Shown: positions 10,430 through 22,300, numbered from the stretch's first letter. The stretch: 64,000 bases of DNA from Nelumbo lutea (GCA_022828595.1 JAKGHH010000006.1:15682499-15746498), one strand, 5' to 3'. Made by a program: numbers and translations. Notes: a model not told the origin generated them from the sequence alone.

Positions 10430-11851
10430 TGCAAATTTACTTCTTTTTTATTGATGTACTTTTACATCTTATTATCAATGTTGATGAAGCACAATCTGCC
10501 CGCTCCCTCTTCCCTACTGCTTCAGATTCCGTCCCTACTGCCTCTTCTGCCCTGATGAAGTTGTGGGCTACTGCAAGGAATTTTTCTATGGTTGCTGGTG
10601 GATGTAATTCGAGTTCCCATTTTAGTTCACAATGCTCGACACCTTTCTTTGCTGCTATGAGTTGTACGAAAGGATTCAGGTTCAGAATCTACAGTCGTTC
10701 CATATTGAATCTTTGGATATACTCCCTGAGCGTTTCGTCAGGCTTTTGTACAATGTTGAATAGGCATGTTGCTGATTTTGAATGTCGCATGCTGGTGACG
10801 AACTAGTTAATAAAGATCCTGGCGAACTGGTCTCAACTTCTAATGGATCCTGGGGACAATCCTGAGTACCAAAGCCATGCCTCCTCTTTTAGTGTGGTGG
10901 GGAATGCAATGCACATGCTGACGTCGTTCGCTCCGTGAAGGACCATAAGGGCTTGGAAGCTATTTGCATGCTCTACTAGGTTTGTCTTTTCCTAGTAAGA
11001 CTCCAAAGCAGGAGCTCGAAAGTTTTTTGGGCACGACGCTTTGAGGATCTCTAGTGCGAGTGGGGTTTCGTAGGTCAAGCTAGGCTGTTCTGAAAAGGAA
11101 GCCATCTTACTGGTTTCCACGCTACTCTCTCCAGATTGGGCACCATTGTTCGCGTGGGAAAGCTGCATTTTTCCCCCTGCACGATGCATACACTTCTTCT
11201 TCTTGGTGCACTCAGTGGAGCTAGCTACATTAGTTTCGACGAGTGCCTCTGCTTGGCTTTTTCCGGGTACTTGCTCGTTCCAGGCTGCCACATCTTCTTT
11301 GTTCGAGATCTGAATTTTACCACGGACCTGTGGGTGAAGTGAATGGAACCCATTGATTGCTAAGGTGTCGTTGCTGGCTGTTGCGAAGTTGACTGCCTCG
11401 AAGTACTTGCTGACCATAATCGGGAAGTGGCTGATCTGGCACCATGTGATGTTGTTGTTGGAATTGTTGTCATTGCTGATACTGCTGTTGCTGTTGTTGG
11501 AATTGTTGTCATTGCTGATACTGCTATTGCTGTTGTTGGAATTGTTGTTGTTGCTACAGTTGTTGCTGCTGCTGAAATGGCTGTTAGCCTATTGCTGTTA
11601 CCTAGCAATGAAAACAAACTTGTTTTCCCATGATTGCATTTGTTCAATCATGTTGTGCACACACCGTATCAAGTTGTTGAACTGTTGTGTGTCCACCATT
11701 GTGGGAGGTGCCATAGGACCCACAACCGGAGGTGGTGGTTCACGTTTTCCTACACATCGGTGGGTGGTAAAGGAACATCAATATGCCCTATTGTGATTGT
11801 TGGTATTTGGCCATTGACATTGTTGGTTGAAGGGTTGCTAGAAGATGCCAT
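10430..11851 (-). pseudogene. gypsy-2 gag with a glutamine-rich N-terminus
   Basis: Reading starts at ATG 11851 (MASSSNPSTNN). A Q-rich block encoded at about 11430-11590 follows, then a spacer. The retrotransposon gag domain is then split over two frames (ALEILKASCPKNFRAPALES near 11080-11000, and QRFNMERL plus WELELHPPATIEKFLAVAHNF near 10720-10530). It ends in EEAVGTESEGR near 10500. Frameshifts and stops separate the parts, and the central gag is compressed. Pol is absent, so this is a truncated LTR-leader-gag remnant. Confidence 0.85.
11440..11545 (-). repeat. 45-bp tandem duplication in the gag Q-rich region
   Basis: The block GGAATTGTTGTCATTGCTGA, followed by TACTGCTGTTGCTGTTGTT, occurs twice in a row. 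It lies within (GTT/GCT)n sequence, which encodes polyglutamine on the minus strand. Confidence 0.8.
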
Positions 11852-11920
11852 TGAAAGATTTCTTCAAGGAAAATGAGAGGTAAAAGATGAACTAAAGGAA
11901 ACATTAGCATTTTGTTGTGT

Positions 11921-11941
11921 TTCCCACAAACAATGCCAACT
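11921..11941 (-). other. gypsy-2 primer binding site
   Basis: On the minus strand TTGGCATTGTTTGTGGGAA follows the LTR end by a few bases. It resembles the usual gypsy PBS TTGGCGCCGTCTGTGGGAA with CpG-type transitions. Confidence 0.6.
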
Positions 11942-11943
11942 AA

Positions 11944-12512
11944 TGAAACACAATCTGCTCGCTCCGTCATGTCTAGTCATGTAGCTCGAACTAGGTTCCA
12001 ACTTGACAATGCCGAGCTGTAAGCTGTAAGTCCGGGCTGAGAGTTGCTGTAAGGAAGGAGGAGTTAGAGTGTATGGGTAGGTTAACCTAGGGAGACACTC
12101 TGATGCTTAAGTCGGTAAGTAGGTCTAAGCGAGAATATGTGAGAAAGTGTGAGAGCTTATGTGCGCATACCTTTCAGAGTGGTCTTGGGGCCCTTTTATA
12201 GCTATATGAGGTTTAGGTGCCACCAGGCAACGTCTCTAAGTTTTCTATGGAGCTGTTTTCGAGGTTTGGGGGAGTGTTGGTCAGTCAGTTGCTAGGTCCG
12301 CGTGGCGGTTACAGGTCGCCTATGGGTCTTGCAGCGTACGGCTCGGCAAGCTGTTCCCATAGTTGCGGAAATGGTGCTTACGCGGGCACGGCCCACAATA
12401 CCGTTTTAGGCAAGCTGGAATTGTTGGCGGACCGAGCTTGCCCTAGCTTGGTCGCGTAACTACTGCTGATTGCCATGTGTCTCCTTGTCAAGCTGTCTTA
12501 CTGTGTTGGACA
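11944..12512 (-). repeat. gypsy-2 LTR
   Basis: On the minus strand it starts TGTCCAACACAG at 12512 and ends GTGTTTCA at 11944, about 569 bp. A TATA-like AGCTATAAAAGGGCCCC lies near 12190-12206, with the leader and PBS following in the right order. The partner LTR is missing. Confidence 0.65.
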
Positions 12513-12709
12513 CTATATTTCCAATAACGCCCACATGTTGATAATTGTGTGGAGTGGCCAAAGTGCCCCTCATCAAATGTAAATATGCATTGATTTGTCA
12601 TTTATCAATGCATAAATGTAATGTTGCACAGGCAAAAGTGAAAAGAATACAAATTTACCCTGAACTGGAATTTACACTCTATTTGCATCGTTTCTAAATG
12701 CAGCCTTAG

Positions 12710-13600
12710 GAGAAATTGCAAATGAACTGTAACCGTAAGAGATGGGGATGGACCAAAATGTTATATGCCCGGATTATCTTAACCTTTCTTGCAAAATTTA
12801 TTTGGTAGACTTGTCCTTGAGCCAGCAAGGATGGACATAGACAAACTCAATGGGTCCTATGTTGGGCCATGGCGTACAAGTAAGGCCGTTGAAGAACTCA
12901 AACATGGAACAAGCCTGACCTCAGCTTTGAAGCTCACCAGCCCAGCCCATAGACCCGGTATTTGTTTAATCAAATAAATCTGCATTGAGAAAATATCGGA
13001 TGGGCTTCACATTACCTAATTTCAACACTTTGTAAATAAATCCTTGGGCTGAAAATGAATTGAGCTTTTCATGAGCTATTTGAGATTGGCTAATGAAAAT
13101 TTTGATTCGGCTCATTTTTAATCGAGCTTTGGACCAAGTTCAAGTCTAATATGTAAGCTCGTTTGCTAATCAAGCTTATATTATATATACCATTTTTAAT
13201 TTTTATTTCTATATTTGAAAATTTTCTACATGTCAAAATTTTTATTTGTATACTTTTTTACATGTTGAATTTTTTTATTATTTTATGAAGCTTCGCTCAC
13301 TGTTGAGTTCGAGCCGAGCTGAACTCAAACATATGACCTTTTGAATCAAGCCAAATTCGAGCTCGGTTTATAACTTGAATCAAGCTTGAACCTAAACTCA
13401 AGTCTCATAATTCTTGTCAATCCAAGCTCGAATAAATAGATATTCTGCTCTGCTTGGCTCAAAACCACCTCTACAAACCCCTTTTTGTACTCAAGCTTGG
13501 GCCAATAAATATTTGTATTGCAAGGTGCTAATTACTTTGCTGGTAAAATCTCTAGCTGGTTGTAGTAGATATCTGGGATCGAGTTTCACCTTCACAGGGG
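12710..13600. other. Intergenic with a degenerate GAGCT-rich repeat
   Basis: No coding signal. Positions 13060-13450 carry repeated AAGCTCG, GAGCTTGA and TCGAGC motifs around a poly-AT core. This is a pattern common in old hAT-type MITEs of plants. I could not define its ends. Confidence 0.35.
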
Positions 13601-13639
13601 GTTGAAGGTTTTGGGGAGGGCTACTTCTGTTATGCAACA

Positions 13640-13800
13640 TATTATCAAAATAAATAAATAAATAAATACAAATACATAACGTGGGGTAGCCCATCCACCA
13701 AACCCAAGTGCTGGTGGGATTTGACCCAAGTCTCCACTGCAACCAAGAGAACTTACCAACCAGCAGCTGATTGGCACCTTCTGTCTATATTTGTATTTAA
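13640..13800 (-). mobile_element. Candidate tRNA-derived SINE
   Basis: On the minus strand a box-A-like TGGTTGGTAAG is followed about 30 bp later by a box-B-like GGTCAAATCCC (13716-13726). The sequence ends in a (TATT)n tail at about 13650-13670. This is the layout of plant SINEs. I did not find a convincing target duplication. Confidence 0.4.
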
Positions 13801-14659
13801 ATTCATAGTGGCAATGCACAATTTAGATTGTGCTTAGACATAACCCAAACAATAATACTTGAATTGGACTTAGATCGTCATCGCTTAATTGGAAATGTCA
13901 TAGAGCTTCTTCCTCAATTTTACTTATAAATAAAGTCTAAGCATTGCACAAGCCTTGACTACTATGTCTATATTTGCATATGTATGCATGTATTATGGTA
14001 CTAAAAATTTGTGGTAACTAAACTAAAATCCAATTAAATGGTATTCATTCAAATTCATGTGGGTTTATGATAGATTGGTATTTTTCATTCTAAAGTTACC
14101 TCATTCATATTTCAATATTTCAATACCATATAAATACCTATATTTATTATTCTTGCCAAAACATTACTTCTTTCTCTCTCATTATTAGAAAACCATTTTC
14201 TTCCTATACATTTTCATTTTTTTTCCTTCATCTAAGAAAACCCATAAGAGGTAAGATGTAAAACAATGTCTTTGAGATATTACAACATTTAAATGTACAG
14301 AAAATTAAAAAATAAAAAAGAAGATACCGACTTATTTAGAATCCGGAACCACACTGATCTTTTTTGCTTCTCAGATATTGGAGTTTAGTTTTCCTGAACA
14401 CCGGCTAAATGGGAAAGAGGCAGCATTTGGCATGCTTTCAAAGAATTGATTCTGATGAATTTATGAGTCAAGGAATCACTTTGAAGCGAAAAGAAATGAG
14501 TCAAAGAATCACTTTATGTTTCAAGTCATGGAAACTATTGGAATTAATTCTTTTTTAAGTCAGAAATCATTCCATTGAATTAACTTTTTGAAGTAAAAGT
14601 TTTTGCTTAAGAAAGAATCATTTTGACTCAAAACTAGGGATTCAAATATGAATGACAGT

Positions 14660-15150
14660 TTTTCCCGTAAAATTGGGGCCCTGCCCTGCCCTACCTTGAA
14701 TGGGGCAGGTTTTCCTCGATCATAAACAGGGAAGGGGAAAATATTTTTGCTTCTAACTGAAGATAGGTTGGGAACAGGGTTTGCATATAATTCTCTGAAT
14801 CCGCTCTGAACCTGATGGTAAATAAATAAAATATCTTAGATTTAATATTGATTTTTAAAATATCTCTAAGTTTTTCCCAAATTCTTAATACCCTGGGATC
14901 CTATAATTTCATTTATAAAGTACCTCTAAATTGTCAAAATTCAATTCCCAAAATATCTCAAAATTTTTATAATTTTATTTGTAAAATTTCCAACAATTAG
15001 ATTATTTTTAGATGATAGACTTGAAATAGGAAAAAATGGAAGGTTTCCCATACCGAATGGGGAGTGGGTGCCCTGCCCCGCCACCAAAGATGGACTATGG
15101 GGTAGGGATAAGGAGGGGGTGCCCCCCCTCCCCCACCCAACCCGCCCCAT
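14660..15150. mobile_element. Possible non-autonomous DNA element with GC-rich ends
   Basis: An AT-rich centre is flanked by GC-rich blocks. GGGGCCCTGCCCTGCCC lies near 14675 on the left; GGGTGCCCTGCCCCG and CCCCACCCAACCCGCCCC lie near 15064-15147 on the right. A similar arrangement recurs at about 43520-43930. The exact ends are unclear. Confidence 0.35.
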
Positions 15151-15970
15151 TGAAATATGCCATTCCGGTCAAATCTTACAATCCGAATTCTTTAATGATA
15201 TCGGATATCGGAAACCAATCCGAATTCGATCCATTTTTTAATTGGACTCCATTATCCGATTCATTCCGATTTGAAAATCGGACAGGGAATATGTGAATCT
15301 GATCCCACAAAATAGAATCGGACTTGATCCCCTCTTCAAATTCCATCAGTAATTCTTTGGAATAGAATGTTAACCGAATCCATACACGACCGACCATTTA
15401 TCCAACTAATTTGGGGCCTCAGGTCTCTGATTGCTATTCCAGATTCTCTCCATTTCGTCGTTTTTTGTTAATTGGAATACCGAATAGATTGGAAATCAAG
15501 TTTTAGAATGTCGTTTTCTCTGTTATTTTTTTCCCTTCTCCTCCCCAGATAAGATAAAGTTTGGGGTTGGTGAGGGAGGGAGCGGTGGACGTGAAGGCGA
15601 GATAAATCCGATGACAGCGATGTTCTATCCGACTTCAGGTTCAGGGGACGACACGAAGATCCCGAAGAACAAAAGAGAAGCTGTTCTTATTATTATCTTC
15701 TAATATAATGATTTTTTTTTTTTTACAATTTTCTTTTCTTTTAAACAAATCCTCTATTCAATTATTCTCCCTTCTTCGAGGAATGGGTGATAAAATAGAG
15801 AATACAAATTTGCAACCAACACCTTGGTAGTTGTTTGGTCTTTGATTTCTGTTAAAATAAACTGGCGATATATGGGTTTAACAGTAATCCCAATGTGAAG
15901 GGGATCTCTTAACGAATATAGTAGAGATGGATATATTAAAATTGAATAAGTCATTGGAGTTTATATCTCT

Positions 15971-16084
15971 GCCCCACATTACATCGCTGCCATATATTGG
16001 GAACATCTCCTGATGATGACATTATCAATTCTGGTATTATCATCGGGAGATGTTACCAATACACAGTGGGGATGTGTTGTGGGC
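15971..16084. repeat. Perfect-loop inverted repeat (hairpin)
   Basis: The left arm (15971-16023) and the reverse complement of the right arm (16032-16084) align over about 50 bp, including ATTGGGAACATCTCC(T/C)GATGAT with few mismatches. The loop is very short. The length and pairing fit a foldback MITE or a small-RNA precursor. Confidence 0.65.
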
Positions 16085-16559
16085 GGAAATGTGATCTCCA
16101 TAGATTGAGGTCTCGGCTTGGGGGTTTCTTTATTTCATGCATGCACGGTCTCATTCAGAAACAATGAAACCCTTATAGGCCTAATAAAAAAGGGAAATTC
16201 CCTTTCATATATAATGTGGCCGATTTTGATTGGCCAGGCCATGGACAAACTTGAGCCCTATTACGAATGGTAAGGCAGCGGGGTGTGGATGGGAGTCAAT
16301 CCCTATCCCCGTCTCCATGGGATAAAATCATACCCATTCTTGGCTCATTCAGGGTGAGTCTCACAGGGATCGAGAAAATGGAAAAATTTCTATCCTAATG
16401 CTCAGCATATCGTTTTGTGCCTTTATGGTAATCAAGACCTTTCTTTGCAAGTGTAGTAAATTGATGTGATCAAATCCTTGGCCGAAACTGTTGACAAAGT
16501 TAATACATTTTTACCATAGAAACTTTAAGTGCTTTATTTCAAAAGAATACCTTGTTCCT

Positions 16560-16960
16560 TTTGGCTTTGTAAGGTGGGATCCACCCATAAAACCTACAAG
16601 CACCGTCTGATAAAAAATTGGCAGAGCCCAAACTGGTTCTCCAAAGCGGCTTAAGTCAAACCAAAGCCTTTTTTAGTGGTTTGAGCTTTCTTTTAAGCTC
16701 AAACTAAAGCTTAAACCCTCCCAAAGGGCTCCAATATTGTGTGCTCCTTTGGAAGGTCTTTTAGCTTTGCGAGATGGGCTGCACCCAAATCGTATATAAG
16801 AAACGTTTGGTAAAAAATCAAAGAAGCCCAAATCTGCTATTTATCAACCAAAAAAGATCTTCCATCGAAGTTCCTTCAGCTGTCTAAAACAGCTCAACCA
16901 AATTTTCAGCTCTCTTAAAAGGGACCTTGATTTTCTTGCTAGCCTAACATTCAAAAAATT
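16560..16960. mobile_element. Decayed TIR element remnant
   Basis: Two related segments (about 16560-16640 and 16743-16835) share CCTTTGG, AGCTTTG, GGTGGGATCCACCC/GATGGGCTGCACCC and GGTAAAAAATC motifs. They surround AAGCTC/GAGCTT-rich sequence. I read this as an old non-autonomous element; the ends are not resolved. Confidence 0.3.
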
Positions 16961-17360
16961 CCTCACTAGTCAGTAATACGAACATGTTTTTGTTTCAGAC
17001 AATTTTCTGAATACTCCGTATACTTAATGTTAAGATTATTTATATAAATAGAAGCTCACTTTAAGGTGTGGCATAAAGCCATTCTATCAGGCCAATGCAC
17101 ATTCCAAATTTCATGTCAGACACCAATGTTGAAAATGTAGGTGCCGTTTGATAAGTCTTTTTAGAAGATCTTTTGACAGTCTAGATGGTGGTAAAAAAAT
17201 GTAATAAGCTTTTGGGTATTGTCATTAAACTTGTAGACCCTTTGGTAAGTATCCTAATGTATCATGGTCCACAAAACTGTTATATGAAAGATTTTAGATG
17301 CTGAAAGACATGAATCTATATTTGAAATTTCCATATTTTTTGTCATTTTAGGTTTCTACA

Positions 17361-17812
17361 AGCTTTGGTGCTGTTTGGCAAGTCTTTTGTGAAAGATCAT
17401 CCGGTAGACCTGACAGCCAAAAGACAATGTGAGCTTTGCAGCCTGAACACTATTTGGTTCAGTCTCATCCTTCCACGTGAAGATGTGAAGAAAAATGTTG
17501 AAAAACTCCATTTGAAGCTTCCTGAAAATAGTCCAAAATGGGCTTCGTGCATCTTTTTGGAGAAGCATCTTTTAGCCGCTAGATCTTTTTCCAATCAGAT
17601 GGGAAAAGACCAAAATGCGGGCTGCCAGGCTTCTAAACAACCAACAACCCACACAGAAAGACACATCAAATGGGGCCTTTATTTTTATGGCATTAGTATT
17701 TCTGGCTTCTTGTCTTTTATTGCCAAATAAAAAGAAAAGACCAAATTTTGATCTTTCAAACCTTGAAAAACCCGAAAGTCCACACTATAAAAGACTTGCC
17801 AAAGGCCCCCAT
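17361..17812. mobile_element. Non-autonomous TIR element
   Basis: The left end TGGTGCTGTTTGGCAAGTCTT and the reverse complement of the right end GGGGGCCTTTGGCAAGTCTT form inverted repeats of about 25 bp. A further copy of this end (GGTGCCGTTTGATAAGTCTT) lies at 17141. The interior has a short open frame but no recognised domain. Confidence 0.55.
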
Positions 17813-17853
17813 AATTAGTTACCTCCAATTTCAAGTCACTTCATTATAGGGAC

Positions 17854-18244
17854 TGTTGCTACCAATGATGGGCCAAGGGCAACAATGTAACCAAGTCCGA
17901 GGGCTTCAAGGTCCAACCTATAAGCAAAGGAAAACGTCAAAGGCCCCGAGTGTTACCCCACGGGCAGAGACTCTGATGGTCAAGTTAGCAAGGGTGTAGC
18001 AAGGGGTCAGACAAGGCCTAAGTAAAGTAGCTTAAACGAGGTCACCAGGGAACTTAAGAGAGCTTAGAGCAATAAATGCCAAGATAGCTTACATGGGGAG
18101 TGACATCACTTATTTATACTTGAACCTGCCTGGAGTTTGTAATGAGTGGACAGCCAGGATGCAATCCAGCTTGTGCCACATGTCCTCATCCTAAGCCTTC
18201 CATGTGCGCCCCTGCCATTAAGCCTACCATGTGCACCTACATCA
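17854..18244 (-). repeat. Element A 3' LTR
   Basis: On the minus strand it begins TGATGTAGGT (18244) and ends GGTAGCAACA (17854). It aligns along its length with 41722-42135 through shared blocks such as AGAGCTTAGAGCAATAAATG and CTTATTTATACTT. It is preceded by TSD GGGAC and followed by a PPT. Confidence 0.9.
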
Positions 18245-18262
18245 TTTGCCCCCCACTCTCGA
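18245..18262 (-). other. Element A polypurine tract
   Basis: On the minus strand GAGAGTGGGGGGCAAA lies directly before the LTR start. It is almost the same as B's PPT at 39627-39642. Confidence 0.8.
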
Positions 18263-19020
18263 GGCCGTGGTGGAGGTCTGAGTGGGGACCTCGGCTTCGG
18301 ACAAAGAGAGTGCGACGTCATCATTGGGAGGAGCTAAGTGGCGTGTTCTGGTGAGGACCTCGGCATTGGCTTTGTTAGGGAGAACCTCAGCTCAAAAGCA
18401 CGGACACATTGGCCTCAACTTTGGAACACATCCCTTAATTGTCCTAGTGGCAACGACTTTGCTGATTCTGCCTCTTGAGAGAGTTGTGGAGGGCCGAAAA
18501 CACAGAGGCGTCGGCCTTAGCTTTTGAGAGCCCGATACCATGCTTTATACAGGTACAAGATGCATGTGCCCCCCAGTTGTATGCTTCATAGATGTGCTGA
18601 TGAGTCCATGCATAGGTTAGACGTTGGACTCGACCGGTTGTTACCATATGAGGTACGGGTGACGAGCAGGTATGTCGTGGTATTGCACGAGACGGGTGTT
18701 AGCATCAACGAGTTGTGGTTGTACAGGAGATGGGTCTCAACGCTAGGTACTGACTGTACGCGTGATGGGTCTCAACATTGATAGGTCAAGATTGTGCCCG
18801 AGACAGGTGTCGAGTCGTGACCGTACGCGAGACGGGAATTAGATTGATTGGGTTGAGTTGCTTTTGGCCCAGAATCGACGAACGAACTGCTTGACTCGAT
18901 GAGTGAACTAGATGACTCACTCAGCGTCGTTTCGTCTTCCTGAGGCAATTAGCAGATGTCGGGCATTGATTCAGGGCGGTCTCTCTATGGCCGTTCGATC
19001 AAAGATTATCTGAGCCATCC
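18263..19020 (+). other. Element A 3' leader, non-coding
   Basis: About 760 bp between PPT and the antisense promoter. It holds loosely repeated GACGGGTGT, GATGGGTCTCAACG and CGAGACGGG motifs near 18660-18840. No protein was recognised. Confidence 0.4.
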
Positions 19021-19027
19021 GTTTTCC

Positions 19028-19038
19028 TTTAAATAGGG
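19028..19038 (+). promoter_or_regulatory. TATA-like box of element A antisense ORF
   Basis: TTTAAATAGGG lies 130 bp before the ATG at 19168, with CT/CA-rich leader sequence between them. The spacing matches gypsy-1. Confidence 0.5.
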
Positions 19039-19167
19039 CACTTAGTTGAGATAGTCTTCACCATTTGCCTTCAATAGCTTGAACCTTAAGAGACTTCGGC
19101 CTTCAACTTTGATCACCCTTAAACTTTCCAAGACCTCTTCCATTAGGTAAAGACTCAAATCGTAGCC

Positions 19168-21410
19168 ATGTCTTGCTCTGACTCTGGCCTTTTGTGCTAC
19201 AAGTTTCCTGACCTGTCAGGCACAAGCTTGCCACTTAACACCACGTTGATCAGCAATAGCGAGAGATATGGATATGAGTCCGAGGGCCTGCCTCTAAGGC
19301 CTGAGATCCAAGTGTTGAGGGAGAGGACTGCTCCTATAGGTGCCGATTGCAGCCGACGGGATGATGATTCTCCCCATGAGAGTGTTAGGTTGATGAGGTT
19401 GAGGGACAACGAGGGTGCCTTAGGGTCGCTCGAGGTGGTAGAGGGTGAAGAGACTCCTGAGTCAAGCCCTAGGTTAGTGGCCGAGTACGCAACCTAGGGC
19501 AGAGAAGTAGAGCGTTATCAATGCTCCGAGTTGAATAGCCTCCTTAGCGTAGAGCAATTTATGTCTCTTTCTAAGGAGTACCATATCACGAAGGGGTATA
19601 GGCTTAGAGTCCTCGACATTGGTGACCAGTCGTGGCTACCAGATGAGGGCAAGGTGTTTGTGCATGAGCATTACCTCCAGTTTGGCCTTAGGTTTCCCCT
19701 TCCTCCCCTCATCCCTAAGTTACTGAGGTGCTACAACATATCACTAAGTCAACTAACCCCCAACGCTGTCAGAACCATTATCATCGTGATGGTGATGGCT
19801 TAACTCCAAGGCATTGAGTTGACGACAAAGATCTTCTGATGCATATTCGTCCCGAGGCAGCATCCCTCTGAGGCGGGTATTTACTACTTCCAGGCAAGTC
19901 ATGGAAGAGTGGTCAACAACCCGTCATCCGTGCACAACTGGAAGAAGAAGTTCTTTTTCACGTCTTGTCCCAAGGGTTGGTCATTTAGATTGGATTGGGG
20001 GAAGCGAGACCTCATAGCCAAGAGGATTTTGCCTAGATACAAGGATAAGGAGGCCGAGGTGATCACCCTCATAAGATTTTCCGAGACCATCAAAGTCGAG
20101 CCCTTGGTATCAAAGGAATCCTTGGTGTGGGCTGACCTCATCGCCACCCACCTCGGTAGGGGAGCTCCTATTGTCAACTTAACACGTTGGCTTGCTTTTT
20201 TTGTGTGTAAGTACTAATATGTTTGTTGTGCTTTTGCAGAGATGTGATTGAACTCCAGGAGTTGTTGTTGGAGGTGGCGAAGTCGGTGAAGGAGATCCCA
20301 AGCAAGGACCCATCCAAGAAACAAGCACCAAGGGGAGGGGCGCCAATCGAGAGGACACCTCGGCCGCAGGCGCCTACTAGTGCCTGTGCTGAAAGGGGGG
20401 AAGGATCGGTCGAGGTGGACCGGCAGAGACAAGATGCCCTGAAGAGGCCAGCTGAGCCGCTTCAGCCCCCAAGGGGCAAGAGGTTGGCCACAAAGGATCT
20501 CCCAGCCGAGAGTGACCACAAAGGCATGAGCACGCCGAGGGGGCTCCCGACCGAGGGGCCTCGCACTTCATCCGAGCTGAGGGATGACATGTTGCTGATG
20601 ATGTGGTATACCTTTTGCCCTTAGTGGAACGTCAAGGATGGGGACTCTATAAGCACCCTAGGGATTGATCGGGCACTTCTCACTGGGATGGTGCCACCGG
20701 CCGACAGGCACACCATGACCTAGAAGGGCATGTAGGGTGTCCGAGACACCCTTATGGACTGCATGGTTGAGGAGAGTAGTTCTTGTCTTGTTACTTAGAA
20801 CATTTTCTTGTTCTTGCTTTCCTTTTTCTGACAACCGCATTTTTGTTGCAGGTTACTTGTTATGCTATCGACCTATGCGACAAAGTGGAGGTTCCATTTT
20901 CAATAGATAAAGACCTCTAAGGAGAAGAGGGAGCAACTCGAGGTTGGGTTGTTGAAGTAGAAAGCGACCGAGAGTTAATCATCTCGGCCATGTGTGAGGA
21001 ACACGACCTGAATTAGGTCCTAGAGGTCGAGATCTTAGTCAAGAAGGAGTTGGTGCAGTCGTTGAAGGATTCTTTGAAAGCTATTGAGTAGAAGCTAAAG
21101 ACGTCCAAAGATAAGAGGCTCTTGGACGAGGAGGGGCGTGCGACTGCTGAGAAGCGGGCAAAGGAGGCCATGGAGGCCTAGAAAAAGACCCCAGACAATG
21201 ACAAGGCATTGGCTACCTATGGTGCCTCGGCATACTTGAAGACATTATGGCACAGGTGCTGGCACTAATGCCTGAATTTGATGTTAGCAAACAGGGCTCT
21301 TGCTTGAACCAGAGGCCGAGGTGCCCATGCCAGCCGATGGGGTGCAACCACCTGAAGGTCAGCCTGTCGAGGAGCAGCTTGTGCCAGCCGAAGGGGACGC
21401 AAAAGTGTGA
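19168..21410 (+). pseudogene. Antisense ORF of element A (PF04195-like, coiled-coil C-terminus)
   Basis: This gene runs opposite to A's pol, between integrase and the 3' LTR. It starts MSCSDSGLLCYKF, then has a polar region to about 19495 and a stop. The PF04195-like domain follows at 19531-19800 (EYHITKGYRLRV, YLQFGLRFPLPPLI, LTPNAVRTI) and continues at 19860-20217 (FFFTSCPKGWSF). A basic, P/R-rich region lies at 20240-20600, and a helix-forming E/K-rich stretch at 20890-21200 (KKELVQSLKDSLKAIE). GTAAGT near 20208 and TTTTGCAG near 20232-20239, plus TTTTTGTTGCAG near 20840-20851, look like splice signals, so it may be a spliced gene. Function unknown; this copy has several stops. Confidence 0.75.
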
Positions 21411-22300
21411 AGGGTCTCCTAAATTGCTCTTTCTTCTCTTTGCTTTTTTTTTTGTTTAAATTTTTGTAAGGGGCTCAGCCTCCACCATCCGAGGCCACTT
21501 TTTGTAAAGACACAAAGATGACATCAATGAATATACTTTTTTGCATAACTTGTGCCTTTTTTTCTTGCATTGATTTTTTTTTTCTTTTTTGTTTTACTAG
21601 GGGTTGATGCCCCCTTCCGAAAGGTTACAAGTAGTGAAAAAAGTTAGTGGCTTGTTAATTATACGTTCGCTTAGGAAACCAAGTTAAGGTAGCCAAGTCG
21701 AGGCTGAGTTGCGCTGTCTAGGGTTTGGGGCTCCTTTCCTTAACAAGAAGGAAAGGGAGGTAAATGCCTTTGCTCTCCCAACCTGTTCTATATCCCTATC
21801 AAGGTGGCTAGGCCGAGGCCGCATTATGCCATCGAGGGTTCAGGGCTAGGTGTGTGCCTTAGCTCGCCTAGCTTAGCTTTCCTTGGGGATTTTGGGGTGT
21901 GATCCTATGGGTAGCCAGGCCGTGAGGACGTGCCTAGCCGAGGTCATAGAACACTTCCTGTTTTAGCGAAGTACTTAGTCAAATTTAGTGTGTTTGTTCA
22001 TAGTGGGCCGAAGTCTTTGGCTGATGCCATAGCCAAGGTCCCCATAGTTTTTTGCCTTAGCGAGAAGGTCAAGTAGGCATATGGCTCGTCAAGAGTCGTG
22101 TGCCTTGGTCGTCATCTCATCTGAGCGTATAACCTTGGTGAAGGATGTGTGCTTTGGCTAGTTGCACGACTGAGGAGTCCTGGTAGTTGTGCGTAATTAG
22201 AACATACACTAAAGCTAGAGCTGAGGGGGGAGTAACTTGCAATTTTTTATTGATAAGATCTTGTACAAAGATTACATCATTGGTAGTACATCTATAGATT
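21411..22300 (+). other. Element A spacer between antisense ORF and pol end
   Basis: About 890 bp, non-coding. It has T-rich runs and AATGAATATAC-like A/T signals just after the antisense ORF (21430-21590). AGCCAGGCCGAGG-like motifs recur at 21690, 21808 and 21912. The T-rich part could hold the 3' end signals of the antisense transcript. Confidence 0.4.

Larger units (their letters stand above)
10245..12705. mobile_element. Tourist-like (PIF/Harbinger-type) element carrying a gypsy fragment
   Basis: The left end GGCTGCGTTTGGAAACAATG and the reverse complement of the right end GGCTGCATTTAGAAACGATG are paired inverted repeats. Similarity continues through GCAAATA...GAGTGTAAA. The element is bounded by identical TTA triplets (10242-10244 and 12706-12708), the signature target duplication of this superfamily. 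Its own sequence is the outer part (about 10245-10410 and 12520-12705). The middle is a minus-strand gypsy LTR plus gag, either inserted later or captured. Confidence 0.75.

Noticed and set aside
11353..11796. Leucine-rich 147-residue plus-strand frame
   Set aside because: It is the reverse reading of the glutamine-rich gag region of gypsy-2 on the minus strand; the repeat explains the open frame.
17365..17820. Two overlapping open frames as a possible small host gene
   Set aside because: They lie wholly between the inverted ends of a TIR element and show no recognised domain.
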